Shown here: piece after piece, positions 52,536 to 60,006 of the stretch
Layout of the letters: each line of letters begins with the position of its first letter
How positions within the stretch are numbered: the first letter of the stretch is position 1
Assembly: GCA_017623295.1 (NCBI GenBank)
Contig: JAGAPK010000074.1
Location: 1-64,000 of the forward strand
Length of the DNA: 64,000 bases
Origin: Lachnospiraceae bacterium
GTDB lineage: Bacteria; Bacillota; Clostridia; Lachnospirales; Lachnospiraceae
Reading direction: 5' to 3'
Made by a program: the position numbers and the translations under genes
The notes under the pieces: model-generated
The model's input: only the letters and a program-made list of their open reading frames with translations
Told to the model about the DNA's origin: nothing
The model's database searches: none

Positions 52536-53604
52536 ATGAATAAGTTAACTCGTGAAGGATAAGGCTGGGTTCCCGAATGGGAGTAAGTCGCAAGACTGAG
52601 AATGCCTTCGCCCCTGGGGTTAGCTTATTTTTTGCCAAATACTCTTTAAGATTCTGAATAATATTATCTGGATCTTTTTTTATTTCTTCCACAATAAAGT
52701 CAATGGTCTGTATACTGTAACCATATGTATGAGTCAGCTGATGTTGATAACAAAACTTGGGATTCTCTTTTATCCCATAATATTTACAAAACAAATTGAA
52801 ATGGTATGTATTAAAACGCTTTGTCTCCTCACCGTACCTCAAGGTAATTCCAAGTCGGTTTAAGCGGGCACCTATTTCGACAACGCAGCTCTTTGTACTG
52901 TACTTATGTGTCACATTAGGATCTTTCAGTTCTTTCACAATTTTTACTTTGGCATCAGCCGAATTATCAATTCCAACAAACGATGTTGCCTTAGCTTTAT
53001 CTTTTGTTATGAAATGATGATGCTCTATCTTGATAGCAAATTTGTCATTGTGCGAAACAATCATATCAGTAATAGAATCATTTACACTCAACAGCTTATT
53101 TGCAATTTCTTCCGGATATTTAGCAATTATCTCAGACTCATCAAGAGCTTTCATGCTAATAGATAATGTCAAAAAGTTCTGAGGAACCACCGCAGTCATA
53201 TCTATATTATGAAACACCAGCATCTTCTCGTTATAGTTCAATACGCATGATTGAAACAAAGGAACGTATACCATTTCATATTCCTCTGTAATAAAATGAG
53301 TACTGGTATTTCGTAATTCAATAATTTTTTCTAAATTGATACGAAGCGGATCTTTATTATTGGTAAAAACTTTTTGAACACAGTTTTCCAAGGATAGTGT
53401 TCTCTGCGGATTATCCTTGTGATAAATACTATTCTCTCCCATTGTCTTTATCATATGTGCCTTCAGCATAAGCTCCCACGCATTGCATATAAATAACGCA
53501 AAACCTTCCACACGATACTTTATTGTTGGCTTGTTATATAATTCTATCGCCATGCAAAAGGCTTCTTTAGATTTTTCAACCAGCTTGTCTTGAATATTTT
53601 GCAT
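52516..53604 (-). CDS. DUF3644 HEPN-type protein, candidate ribonuclease toxin
   Basis: 362 residues. The N-terminal about 180 residues match DUF3644: FICNAWELMLKAHMI and, at R98-H103, LRNTSTHF, an R-x4-H motif of the HEPN RNase superfamily, to which DUF3644 belongs. Many HEPN proteins are abortive-infection or toxin RNases, often acting as dimers. Residues 180-325 form an unassigned domain. The last 38 or so residues are encoded opposite the small RNA and its promoter, so the natural C-terminus may be only loosely constrained. AAGGATA lies 11 nt before ATG. Strand-opposed to the RNA; same direction as its left and right neighbours. Confidence 0.82.
   Translation of the reverse strand: MQNIQDKLVEKSKEAFCMAIELYNKPTIKYRVEGFALFICNAWELMLKAHMIKTMGENSIYHKDNPQRTLSLENCVQKVFTNNKDPLRINLEKIIELRNTSTHFITEEYEMVYVPLFQSCVLNYNEKMLVFHNIDMTAVVPQNFLTLSISMKALDESEIIAKYPEEIANKLLSVNDSITDMIVSHNDKFAIKIEHHHFITKDKAKATSFVGIDNSADAKVKIVKELKDPNVTHKYSTKSCVVEIGARLNRLGITLRYGEETKRFNTYHFNLFCKYYGIKENPKFCYQHQLTHTYGYSIQTIDFIVEEIKKDPDNIIQNLKEYLAKNKLTPGAKAFSVLRLTPIREPSLILHELTYSYYSICE
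52539..52633 (+). ncRNA. Structured small RNA convergent with the DUF3644 gene
   Basis: Starts about 5 nt after the -10 box. The ends form an 11-bp stem, AATAAGTTAAC (52539-52549) with GTTAGCTTATT (52619-52629), which runs directly into T6, so the closing stem is also the terminator. Inside are GAAGG (554-558) with CCTTC (605-609), a hairpin TCCC/GGGA around GAAT (571-582), and a hairpin AGTC/GACT with a GCAA tetraloop (586-597). I do not recognise the family. It overlaps the DUF3644 mRNA antisense, so pairing with or guiding that protein is possible. Confidence 0.75.
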
Positions 53605-53656
53605 TTAAATATATCCTTTCAAATGTTAACTAATATTTTCAAAAAAAGACGGGGAC

Positions 53657-53838
53657 TTAACCGCCGGATGGTGGACCCGGGTCTTTAGAGCAGTTTAAAT
53701 AATAACAATTATAACACGCATATCTAGACAGTTCATAGTCTATCACTGGCTTTGATGTTGCTCCGGCATCTACGATTTTGCTGACCTCAGCAAAATCGTT
53801 TATATTCTTTTGCATTTAATCTGCTCATATTTTACCTC
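53657..53838 (-). pseudogene. Decayed DinD/BRO-type fragment
   Basis: From ATG at 53838 (GGAGG 6 nt upstream) a frame gives MSRLNAKEYKRFC and stops. A second frame from ATG 53815 to TAA 53657 encodes 52 residues including AEVSKIVDAGATSKPVIDYE and LSRYACY, the pattern of DinD (DNA-damage-inducible protein D)/BRO-KilA proteins, which have a D-Y-x-LSRYACYL segment. Both halves look like parts of one gene joined after deletion, ending in NCSKDPGPPSGG. A 52-aa functional peptide is the alternative. It points to past mobile or phage-derived DNA here. Confidence 0.6.
53772..53799. repeat. Perfect 13-bp palindrome in the DinD fragment
   Basis: ACGATTTTGCTGA and its exact complement TCAGCAAAATCGT, 2-nt spacer. 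On the plus strand it is followed by TTTATATTCTTTT and could be a terminator; it also lies at the junction of the two reading frames. Confidence 0.7.
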
Positions 53839-53845
53839 CCCATTT

Positions 53846-54532
53846 TTACAGTTCAATCATATCATTATACAAGCAGTAAAACATATCCTCCACTTCAGTA
53901 TCATCATGGAAATGTCCAAAGTACCATGCTTCAAATTCCGTATAGTCTGCAACCCTCTGAAGGTACTGCCGCAGTTCTACTTCATCATCGGACAATTCTT
54001 TATAGCCCATTGCCGCCGCAATCTCCCTTGGACCTGTGTGGCTCAAAATATAGTCTACTTTAAAATGGGCCTTTTCTAAATTTTTCCACCCCTCCTCATA
54101 CTCCTCACGAGAAGGAATTTCCTCAGGAAACCATGAAATTCCTTCTGCTCTGTACATTTTATCAATACTATAAGCTCCACCAAAGGTAAAAAAAGTGGTT
54201 CCGCCAATATTATAAACCTGACCTCTCATCAGATGTATGATATCACTCTCTATAAAATGTACTTTACCGCCGTTCCATTCATCAACACCATATGAATTTA
54301 ATTCTGCAAAATTCTCATGATTACCGTCCACAAACAATGTGGTAACCGGTAGATTTCGCAAAATCCTTCTGGTTACATTCTGTTCTGTTACTGAAAAACC
54401 GCAAACACCTACATCGCCGCATATGATAAGATAATCATCCTTAGAAAACTCATCTTCCCTTCCATCAAAAAAATCCACTATTTTAGTAATATCTAATGTT
54501 CCATGTATATCCCCTGCAATCACAAATCCCAT
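53846..54532 (-). CDS. Calcineurin-like metallophosphoesterase
   Basis: 228 residues. Motifs GDIHGTLD, ICGDVGVCG, FVDGNHENF, LSHTGP and YFGHFHDD give the two-metal site of the metallophosphoesterase superfamily. No signal peptide. The substrate could be a nucleotide, protein or RNA end. GGGAGG lies 9 nt before ATG. It is next to the DinD remnant and the DUF3644 gene; whether it takes part in that system is unknown. Confidence 0.9.
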   Translation of the reverse strand: MGFVIAGDIHGTLDITKIVDFFDGREDEFSKDDYLIICGDVGVCGFSVTEQNVTRRILRNLPVTTLFVDGNHENFAELNSYGVDEWNGGKVHFIESDIIHLMRGQVYNIGGTTFFTFGGAYSIDKMYRAEGISWFPEEIPSREEYEEGWKNLEKAHFKVDYILSHTGPREIAAAMGYKELSDDEVELRQYLQRVADYTEFEAWYFGHFHDDTEVEDMFYCLYNDMIEL

Positions 54533-54642
54533 ATAATCTTTCCTCCCGTGTCAAATACAATCTTCTTAATTTTATCATACTCCTAATAAGCATTACGGAA
54601 CGCAGACCTCGAACCTCCGAGCTCCAGTAGGGCTCGTTTCAA

Positions 54643-54668
54643 ACAAAAAAAACAGTCTCTTCGACTGT
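54643..54668 (-). terminator. Terminator of tRNA-Gly
   Basis: ACAGTC/GACTGT stem (54652-54657 with 54663-54668), 5-nt loop, then eight T on the minus strand. Confidence 0.9.
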
Positions 54669-54687
54669 CTTTTCGCTTAAACTATAG

Positions 54688-54760
54688 AGCGCGAGACGGG
54701 ACTCGAACCCGCGGCCCCGACCTTGGCAAGGTCGTGCTCCACCAACTGAGCCACTCGCGC
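54688..54760 (-). tRNA. tRNA-Gly (anticodon GCC)
   Basis: 73 nt without encoded CCA. Acceptor arms GCGCGAG and CTCGCGC, D-loop AGTTGGTGGA, anticodon stem-loop CGACCTTGCCAAGGTCG with GCC, T-arm GCGGGTTCGAGTCCCGT, discriminator T. Confidence 0.97.
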
Positions 54761-54765
54761 ATATC

Positions 54766-54799
54766 ACTTGTCCGTTTCTGTTGTATCCCTCGGACAAGT
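54766..54799 (-). promoter_or_regulatory. 5' leader hairpin of tRNA-Gly
   Basis: ACTTGTCCG (54766-54774) and its complement CGGACAAGT (54791-54799), 9 bp, 16-nt loop. It lies between promoter and tRNA and would be removed with the 5' leader. Confidence 0.6.
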
Positions 54800-54802
54800 A
54801 AT

Positions 54803-54831
54803 AGATTACTACACTTTAAATCTTTTGTCAA
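54803..54831 (-). promoter_or_regulatory. tRNA-Gly promoter
   Basis: TTGACA at 54826-54831, TAATCT at 54803-54808, 17-nt spacer. Confidence 0.85.
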
Positions 54832-54948
54832 CGGTTAATTTAAAAATTTTTTAAATTTTTTGTATTGTTATGAAAATACATGATTTTTACACAATTTTAG
54901 GACTTTCAAAACTCATTTCATTTATCCAGTTTCTTTCGCCCCTTCCTT

Positions 54949-56553
54949 TTATTCTAACTTGTCAGCATATTTAACACGATAGATTCTTCTCAAGGATTCA
55001 TTGATTCTTTCTTCTGAAATTGTTCCATCCTGTACTGCGGTTAAAACAGCATTATATGCTGTTTCAAAATCTTCCGGCATGAGAAGCATGTCCGCTCCTG
55101 CTTCAATTGCCATAACAGCTGCTTCTTCCGAAGTATAATATTCTGTGATTGCACTCATATTCAATGCATCTGTAATAACGATACCATCATATCCTAACTC
55201 GCCACGAAGAACTGTCGTAATAACCGGTTCAGAAAGTGAACTTGGTACACCCTCTGTATCAATACCACTGGCAACAACATGACTTACCATAATACAATCT
55301 ACACCAGATTCAATTCCAGCTTCAAACGGAAGGAACTCAGAAGTTCTCATTTCTTCTAATGACTTTGTAATCTCTACTCTGCCATCATGAGTATCACCCT
55401 CGGAAGTTCCAATGCCCGGGAAATGTTTCATACACGCACTAATTCCCGTTCCTTCCATACCTTCAACAATACTTCCGGTCATATCCGCAACAACTGCTGC
55501 ATCTTCCCCGAAGGAACGATTTCCTAAGACTTCATCATTTGCAGCCGCTACATCTGCTACCGGAGCAAAATTGAGATTAAATCCTAATTCATTCAAATAA
55601 GAACCAATTGTTACACCAGCTTCATAAGCAGCAGACGTATCACCCGTGGAACCAATCGTTGCCATATCATCCACCTGAATCACTTCAATACTGCTATTTG
55701 CAACACGACTGACTTCTCCACCTTCCTCATCAACAGTAAGGAAAATCGGATATTTACTCTTTGGTGTAGTGTTACTTAACATTTCTGTCAATTGTTCTTT
55801 ATCCTCAATGTTTTTATCGAAATAGATAAAACCACCTACTGCATATTCATTTAATGCATTCTGTGTTCCTTCACCAGCCTGTGTAACAGTTCCGACACCA
55901 GTCAAAGACTCAGGCGTAACAATAAACAGACCCGCCACTTTATCTTCTAATGGCATTTCTGAAATACAACTATTAACAATTTCTTCCAATTGCTCATCAT
56001 AAGTTGCTTCTTCTATTTCCGGTGGTGCTTCAATTACCAAATCTTCCGGTTCTGTCTGTTCCTGTGCCAACAATTCTGCCTGTTCCTGTGCCAAACGTTT
56101 CTCTTTTATAGAAGTAGAAATACGATGTCCTGCAAAAATGCCAACTCCGACTAAAATCGCAACAAAAATGCCAACTACGCCATAAACAATGATTTGGTTT
56201 CGGATACGTCTTCTTCGACGATATTCTCGTCTATCACCTTCATCCTCTTCCTCCTCATCATCCTCTAGTTCTTCTTCATCATCTTCTATATCTTCATCAT
56301 CGTCGATATCTTCGTCGTCTTCTATGTCATCATCATCGTAGATATCTTCTTCATCTTCCATATCTTCTTCGTCGTCGATGTCTTCGTCATCCTCTATATC
56401 ATCGTCGTCGTCGATGTCTTCGTCATCCTCTATATCATCGTCGTCGTCAATGTCTTCATCATCTTCCATATCTTCTTCGTCATCTTCTAATTCGTCATCG
56501 TCAAATTCTCCATCATCAAAAAAATCCTTTGCACGATTAAATAATTTTCCCAT
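54949..56553 (-). CDS. GH3 beta-N-acetylhexosaminidase-like protein with acidic cytoplasmic tail
   Basis: 534 residues. Residues about 10-115 are almost only Asp and Glu in 12-residue repeats (DDDDDIEDDEDI). Then RRRRRIRN, one helix (about 120-143, IIVYGVVGIFVAILVGVGIF) and an extracellular GH3 domain: DEEGGEVSR, KHFPGIGTSEGDTHDGR (general acid Asp/His pair of NagZ type) and nucleophile Asp in GIVITDALNMSA. It likely cleaves N-acetylhexosamine from murein or glycans. Start ATG 56553 has GGAGG 6 nt before it. The acidic tail is not a known part of GH3. Confidence 0.85.
   Translation of the reverse strand: MGKLFNRAKDFFDDGEFDDDELEDDEEDMEDDEDIDDDDDIEDDEDIDDDDDIEDDEDIDDEEDMEDEEDIYDDDDIEDDEDIDDDEDIEDDEEELEDDEEEEDEGDRREYRRRRRIRNQIIVYGVVGIFVAILVGVGIFAGHRISTSIKEKRLAQEQAELLAQEQTEPEDLVIEAPPEIEEATYDEQLEEIVNSCISEMPLEDKVAGLFIVTPESLTGVGTVTQAGEGTQNALNEYAVGGFIYFDKNIEDKEQLTEMLSNTTPKSKYPIFLTVDEEGGEVSRVANSSIEVIQVDDMATIGSTGDTSAAYEAGVTIGSYLNELGFNLNFAPVADVAAANDEVLGNRSFGEDAAVVADMTGSIVEGMEGTGISACMKHFPGIGTSEGDTHDGRVEITKSLEEMRTSEFLPFEAGIESGVDCIMVSHVVASGIDTEGVPSSLSEPVITTVLRGELGYDGIVITDALNMSAITEYYTSEEAAVMAIEAGADMLLMPEDFETAYNAVLTAVQDGTISEERINESLRRIYRVKYADKLE
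56262..56490 (-). repeat. Acidic-coding tandem repeat (about 36-bp unit)
   Basis: Several imperfect copies of a GA/TC-biased unit, each coding an (E/D)DDEDIDDDDDI-like block inside the GH3 gene. The opposite strand reads poly-Ser, a composition shadow. Confidence 0.75.
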
Positions 56554-57014
56554 GTTAAACCTCCCGTCTAACCACAAAATAACCCAGTATTTCTACTATA
56601 TATAGTATATAATAACCTATTTTTGCCCCTTTTACCACATAATTTTTCCTATTCTTCTATTTTCCTCTTATATAAGACAGCATATTTAAAGCAAAATGCG
56701 AAGCGGGCATCAATCCTTTCGATCAACACCCGCTTCTAAACTATACTATCCAATGGCCTTTACCTCCATTTTTTCTTCTTTCGTATTCTTTCCATTTTTC
56801 TTTTGTATGCATATACTGTAACGTCTTATTATTTTTTCTTTTGTTATGCGTTACTTTTTCTTCTGTACTTGATTACGATTTCTTTTTTTTTTAAATTTTC
56901 TTTTGTTCTTTATTCATTTGTACTTTAAAATGGATTTTTAATTTAAGGTTTTGGTGGACTGTACCTCTCTTTCTTTTATTTTTCATCTATGTGAATTTGC
57001 TTGTTTATGTTTTT
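56554..57014 (-). other. Unassigned transcribed-looking region
   Basis: No convincing gene. It is very rich in A and G on the minus strand. It contains a hairpin (GAAGCGGG at about 56700 with CCCGCTTC ending about 56736, no true T-run) and short frames only, the longest near the promoter about 31 codons (MKNKRKRGTV...) without an RBS. Could be a long leader of the GH3 gene or an untranslated RNA. Confidence 0.4.
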
Positions 57015-57042
57015 ATTATATCATGCGATTCTAATTTGTCAA
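57015..57042 (-). promoter_or_regulatory. Consensus promoter reading toward the GH3 gene
   Basis: TTGACA at 57037-57042 and TATAAT at 57015-57020, 16-nt spacer, both perfect. About 460 nt separate it from the GH3 start. Confidence 0.85.
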
Positions 57043-57181
57043 CACATTTTTACAATTTTATTTTAATTTTTTCATTTTTTTCAAAATGTGTTATAATTTT
57101 CAAACTTTTCCATTTTCATCCTTTTTTTGAATGAATATTTATTGACCAAATTAGAAAGGAAACAGTATTACGTTCCCTTTC

Positions 57182-57211
57182 TTGCATACGCACATCCTCT
57201 AATGCTATACT
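57182..57211 (+). promoter_or_regulatory. Promoter of the LUD gene
   Basis: TTGCAT at 57182-57187, TATACT at 57206-57211, 18-nt spacer. Confidence 0.7.
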
Positions 57212-57267
57212 ATTAATGAGAATTTCATATAAATATCATGTAAATATCGAAAGAGGAGGATAATTCT

Positions 57268-57903
57268 ATGTCGCATAAAAAAGAAGCCTTTGCTTTACAG
57301 GCACAGTCCATTATTAAAAACCTCGAAAAACGCAATATGGAAGGTTACTACTTTGAAACAAGTGAGGAATGTGTCAATGCTATTATGGATTCCATACCGG
57401 AAGGAAGTGTAATCAGCTGGGGTGGCAGTGAAACATTGAAAGAATGTGGGTTGATGGATGCAATTCATAATAGTTCTTATGACTTGATTGACCGTACTAC
57501 TGCCAAAACACCGGAAGAATCCAGACAGATTTTTTCCAGAACTGTTTTAGCTGATTATTATCTTATGAGTACAAATGCAATTACTTTAGATGGTGAATTA
57601 ATCAATATTGACGGAAACGGAAATCGTGTTGCCTGTCTGATTCAGGGACCAAGTCATGTTATTCTTGTTGTTGGTATGAACAAAATTGTTACAGATGTTC
57701 CGAGTGGTGTTGCCAGAGTACGAAATATGGCATCTCCTGCAAATGCCATTCGTTTAAACAGAAAACTACCTTGCGCAACAACAGGCCATTGCCACGATTG
57801 TCTTTCACCGGATTGCTTCTGTAACCAGATTGTTGTTACAAGAAGAAGCGGACATACCGGAAGAATCAAGGTCTACCTTGTAGCGGAAGAACTTGGTTAC
57901 TAA
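57268..57903 (+). CDS. LUD-domain protein (lactate-utilisation/LutC-like)
   Basis: 211 residues. Pattern PEGSVISWGGSETLKECGL and LMSTNAITLDGELINIDGNG, with LIQGPSHVILVVGMNKIV, matches the LUD domain (formerly DUF162) found in LutB/LutC. LUD proteins take part in lactate oxidation, but stand-alone ones are of unknown role. A Cys/His-rich stretch at the end (ATTGHCHDCLSPDCFCNQ) could bind metal or FeS. GAGGAGG lies 8 nt before ATG. Confidence 0.88.
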   Translation: MSHKKEAFALQAQSIIKNLEKRNMEGYYFETSEECVNAIMDSIPEGSVISWGGSETLKECGLMDAIHNSSYDLIDRTTAKTPEESRQIFSRTVLADYYLMSTNAITLDGELINIDGNGNRVACLIQGPSHVILVVGMNKIVTDVPSGVARVRNMASPANAIRLNRKLPCATTGHCHDCLSPDCFCNQIVVTRRSGHTGRIKVYLVAEELGY

Positions 57904-57910
57904 TACATAC

Positions 57911-57950
57911 AAAAGGGTTCTGCATCCTCGATGCAAAACCCTTTTATTAT
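57911..57950 (+). terminator. Shared terminator of the LUD gene and the convergent sensor gene
   Basis: AAAAGGGTT and TGCAT pair with ATGCA and AACCCTTTT, then ATTATT on plus; on the minus strand TTTT follows too. Confidence 0.85.
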
Positions 57951-57978
57951 TCCTATAAGATATACTTTATCATTTATC

Positions 57979-59928
57979 TTATTTCAAACGATCCATTTTT
58001 TCTCTTAAGCCTGAAGAAATAGAACTTACCATATCAGCAGATGCCGCAATTTCTTCTGTTGATGCTGCCAGATTAGTAACTCTGACATTTACACCATCAA
58101 TGACGGAAATCAATTTCTCAGCATCGGTTAACAGACCATTGATTGCTGTCTGAATTTCTTCTTTGTTTCTATCACTGTCACTAGCTGTATCTTTGGAAGA
58201 ATCAGCAAGTTTCTTGATATTTTCTGCAATAATTGCAAAACCTCTTCCGGATTCTCCGGCTCTGGCTGCTTCAATACTTGCATTCAATGCAAGAAGATTT
58301 GTTTCTTCTGCAACATTCGTAATTTCTACGTTGTTCTCTTCCAACTTCACAAGCAATTCCTGAATCTGAGTCAAGGCTTCTTTCAGTTCATCACAGAAAG
58401 CAACAACATCACTCATGGATGTGGAAATTCCTGTACTCTCTTCTGCATTGCTGTTATTACCAACTGCCATTTCTTCAATGGAAGTATCCAAGCTGTCGAA
58501 ATCTGCTGCAACCTCTGCTACAAGCTGCGCAATCATCTCATTCTTTTCTTCTACTTCTCTATGTGACTCGCGCATTTCTTCTGTCAGCTGCTCTGCCAGA
58601 ACTTTTTCTTTCTCTACTTCGTCTTTTATGTAATGAACACAGTTCTCTTTATTATTACATTCATTGTAAATAGCTGTTGCCATTTCGGTACAATTCTTGT
58701 AACCACATGCAGAACAGTTAATCTTACGGCTTGCTGCCGTATTCTTCTCCATAGATGCAAAAATAGCTTCCAGTTCAGAAGTATTCGGACGATGAATCTC
58801 AACGCCTTTGGACTTATCTGTATAATGTCTGATAAAGTCATTGATATCAAGGTCTTTAAACTGTTTATTAAGGTGTGCAAGTCTCTGTTTTGGTGTCAGT
58901 TTCTTACTCCAGGTATCTTTCTTACCATTCTTCTTACTTGCTTCCTTAATCTTCTGAATTTCATAAAGAATATCATCAGTCTTGGTCTTTTCTTCTTCAA
59001 CTGCTGTTCCATAAATACAGCCTTTTCCGCAATTCAGTGCATCGACCATAAACGGAAGATCTTTCTTGCCAAGAACTCTCTCTTTATAATCTTCTAAGAA
59101 TTCGTAAGCATGACGTTCACCTTCAATCTGACGAATAAATACATCTTCGCCACAGAACCAGTAAACGTTCTCTTTCAAACCGCCCGGCATTGGATAAATA
59201 GAACCAAGTCCGTATTCAATTTCATCAGATACAGGACTACCGGAAATATTATTTTTTCTGATATATTCCATCAAATGATCAAATGTTACGTTATAAGAAA
59301 TATATCCACCACAGTTTGGATCATCAATTTCATTCTTCTTAGCGATACATGGACTGATAAACGCAAGTTTATCAGAAACCTTCATATATTTCTTCGCATA
59401 AATAGCACCACACATCATTGGTGAATGTACCGGCACTAAGCTTGGAATCAATTCCGGAATGTATTTCTCAATATATCCAACAATTGCCGGACATGGCTGT
59501 GAAATACCACCTGTGAAATTATGTTCTGTAATATACTTAATATACGCCCATGTTGTAATATCTGCACCAAAGCTGATACTGATAATACGATTAACACCCA
59601 TTTTCTTCAAACCGCCAAGAACGGATTCATATTCTCTTGGATAGTTTGCCAAAAATGCCGGTGCAAGTAAAATGGAAATTTTCTCGCCCCTCTTTAAATC
59701 CTCAAAGAAGCGTTCTGTATCATCATTAAAGCTTCTTGCTTTGTGCTCGCACACATCGAAACAAGCACCACATGCAACACACTGACTGCCATCAACAACA
59801 ATCTTGTTATTTCCATTCTCTTCTACCGCATGATTTGCAGTAAGTACCGGACATACTGAAATACATTTATTACATCCGATACAATTGTCGTTTGTATAAA
59901 CTAGTGAGTTTCCTATTGTCTTCGCCAT
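57979..59928 (-). CDS. [FeFe]-hydrogenase-like sensor fused to a chemoreceptor signalling domain
   Basis: 649 residues. Two 4Fe-4S motifs (C16, C19, C22, C26; C50, C53, C56, C60). Then a hydrogenase H-domain with cluster ligands C146 (SQPCP), C194 (SPCIAKKNE, with K197 and E200) and C300/C304 (LNCGKGC). The Cys before C146 that moves protons in catalytic enzymes is Pro. A Cys cluster near residue 415 ([10 protein letters not shown]) and a C-terminal MCP-type coiled coil (about 490-649, [20 protein letters not shown]) follow. No membrane helix. A redox or H2 sensor signalling to CheA is likely. Confidence 0.9.
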   Translation of the reverse strand: MAKTIGNSLVYTNDNCIGCNKCISVCPVLTANHAVEENGNNKIVVDGSQCVACGACFDVCEHKARSFNDDTERFFEDLKRGEKISILLAPAFLANYPREYESVLGGLKKMGVNRIISISFGADITTWAYIKYITEHNFTGGISQPCPAIVGYIEKYIPELIPSLVPVHSPMMCGAIYAKKYMKVSDKLAFISPCIAKKNEIDDPNCGGYISYNVTFDHLMEYIRKNNISGSPVSDEIEYGLGSIYPMPGGLKENVYWFCGEDVFIRQIEGERHAYEFLEDYKERVLGKKDLPFMVDALNCGKGCIYGTAVEEEKTKTDDILYEIQKIKEASKKNGKKDTWSKKLTPKQRLAHLNKQFKDLDINDFIRHYTDKSKGVEIHRPNTSELEAIFASMEKNTAASRKINCSACGYKNCTEMATAIYNECNNKENCVHYIKDEVEKEKVLAEQLTEEMRESHREVEEKNEMIAQLVAEVAADFDSLDTSIEEMAVGNNSNAEESTGISTSMSDVVAFCDELKEALTQIQELLVKLEENNVEITNVAEETNLLALNASIEAARAGESGRGFAIIAENIKKLADSSKDTASDSDRNKEEIQTAINGLLTDAEKLISVIDGVNVRVTNLAASTEEIAASADMVSSISSGLREKMDRLK

Positions 59929-59940
59929 TTGTAAGCCCCC

Positions 59941-59987
59941 AAAATGTAATATAGTAAAATTGTACTATTTACACTATATTACATTTT
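59941..59987. repeat. 15-bp inverted repeat upstream of the hydrogenase sensor gene
   Basis: AAAATGTAATATAGT (59941-59955) with exact complement at 59973-59987, 17-nt spacer, ending 12 bp before the start codon. No T-run, so an operator or mRNA hairpin rather than a terminator. Confidence 0.75.
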
Positions 59988-60006
59988 GCACAAAAAGTAA
60001 AGGTTT

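Noticed and set aside
52516..52633. Reading the small RNA on the minus strand as part of the DUF3644 mRNA
   Set aside because: The promoter, the closing stem followed by T6 and the hairpins are all oriented for plus-strand transcription.
54600..54640. T-arm-like segment (GGTTCGAGGTC on the minus strand), maybe a tRNA fragment or att site
   Set aside because: Only about 11 nt resemble a T-arm, with no acceptor or anticodon arm and no match to the tRNA-Gly 3' end.
56262..56490. Regular repeats that could suggest a CRISPR array
   Set aside because: Units are contiguous, in frame and coding, with no unique spacers and no cas genes.
56378..56605. Poly-Ser reading frame on the plus strand
   Set aside because: It is the complement of the Asp/Glu repeat in the GH3 gene; composition shadow without an RBS.
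56786..56870. Short minus-strand frame ending in GGKGHWIV
   Set aside because: Only 23 codons from ATG, no ribosome-binding site, low-complexity sequence.
56900..57000. 31-codon frame starting MKNKRKRGTV in the unassigned region
   Set aside because: No ribosome-binding site and only A/G-rich sequence; kept as part of the unassigned region.
57158..57178. AAAGG/CCTTT hairpin upstream of the LUD promoter
   Set aside because: No gene ends there on either strand and no T-run; may be chance.
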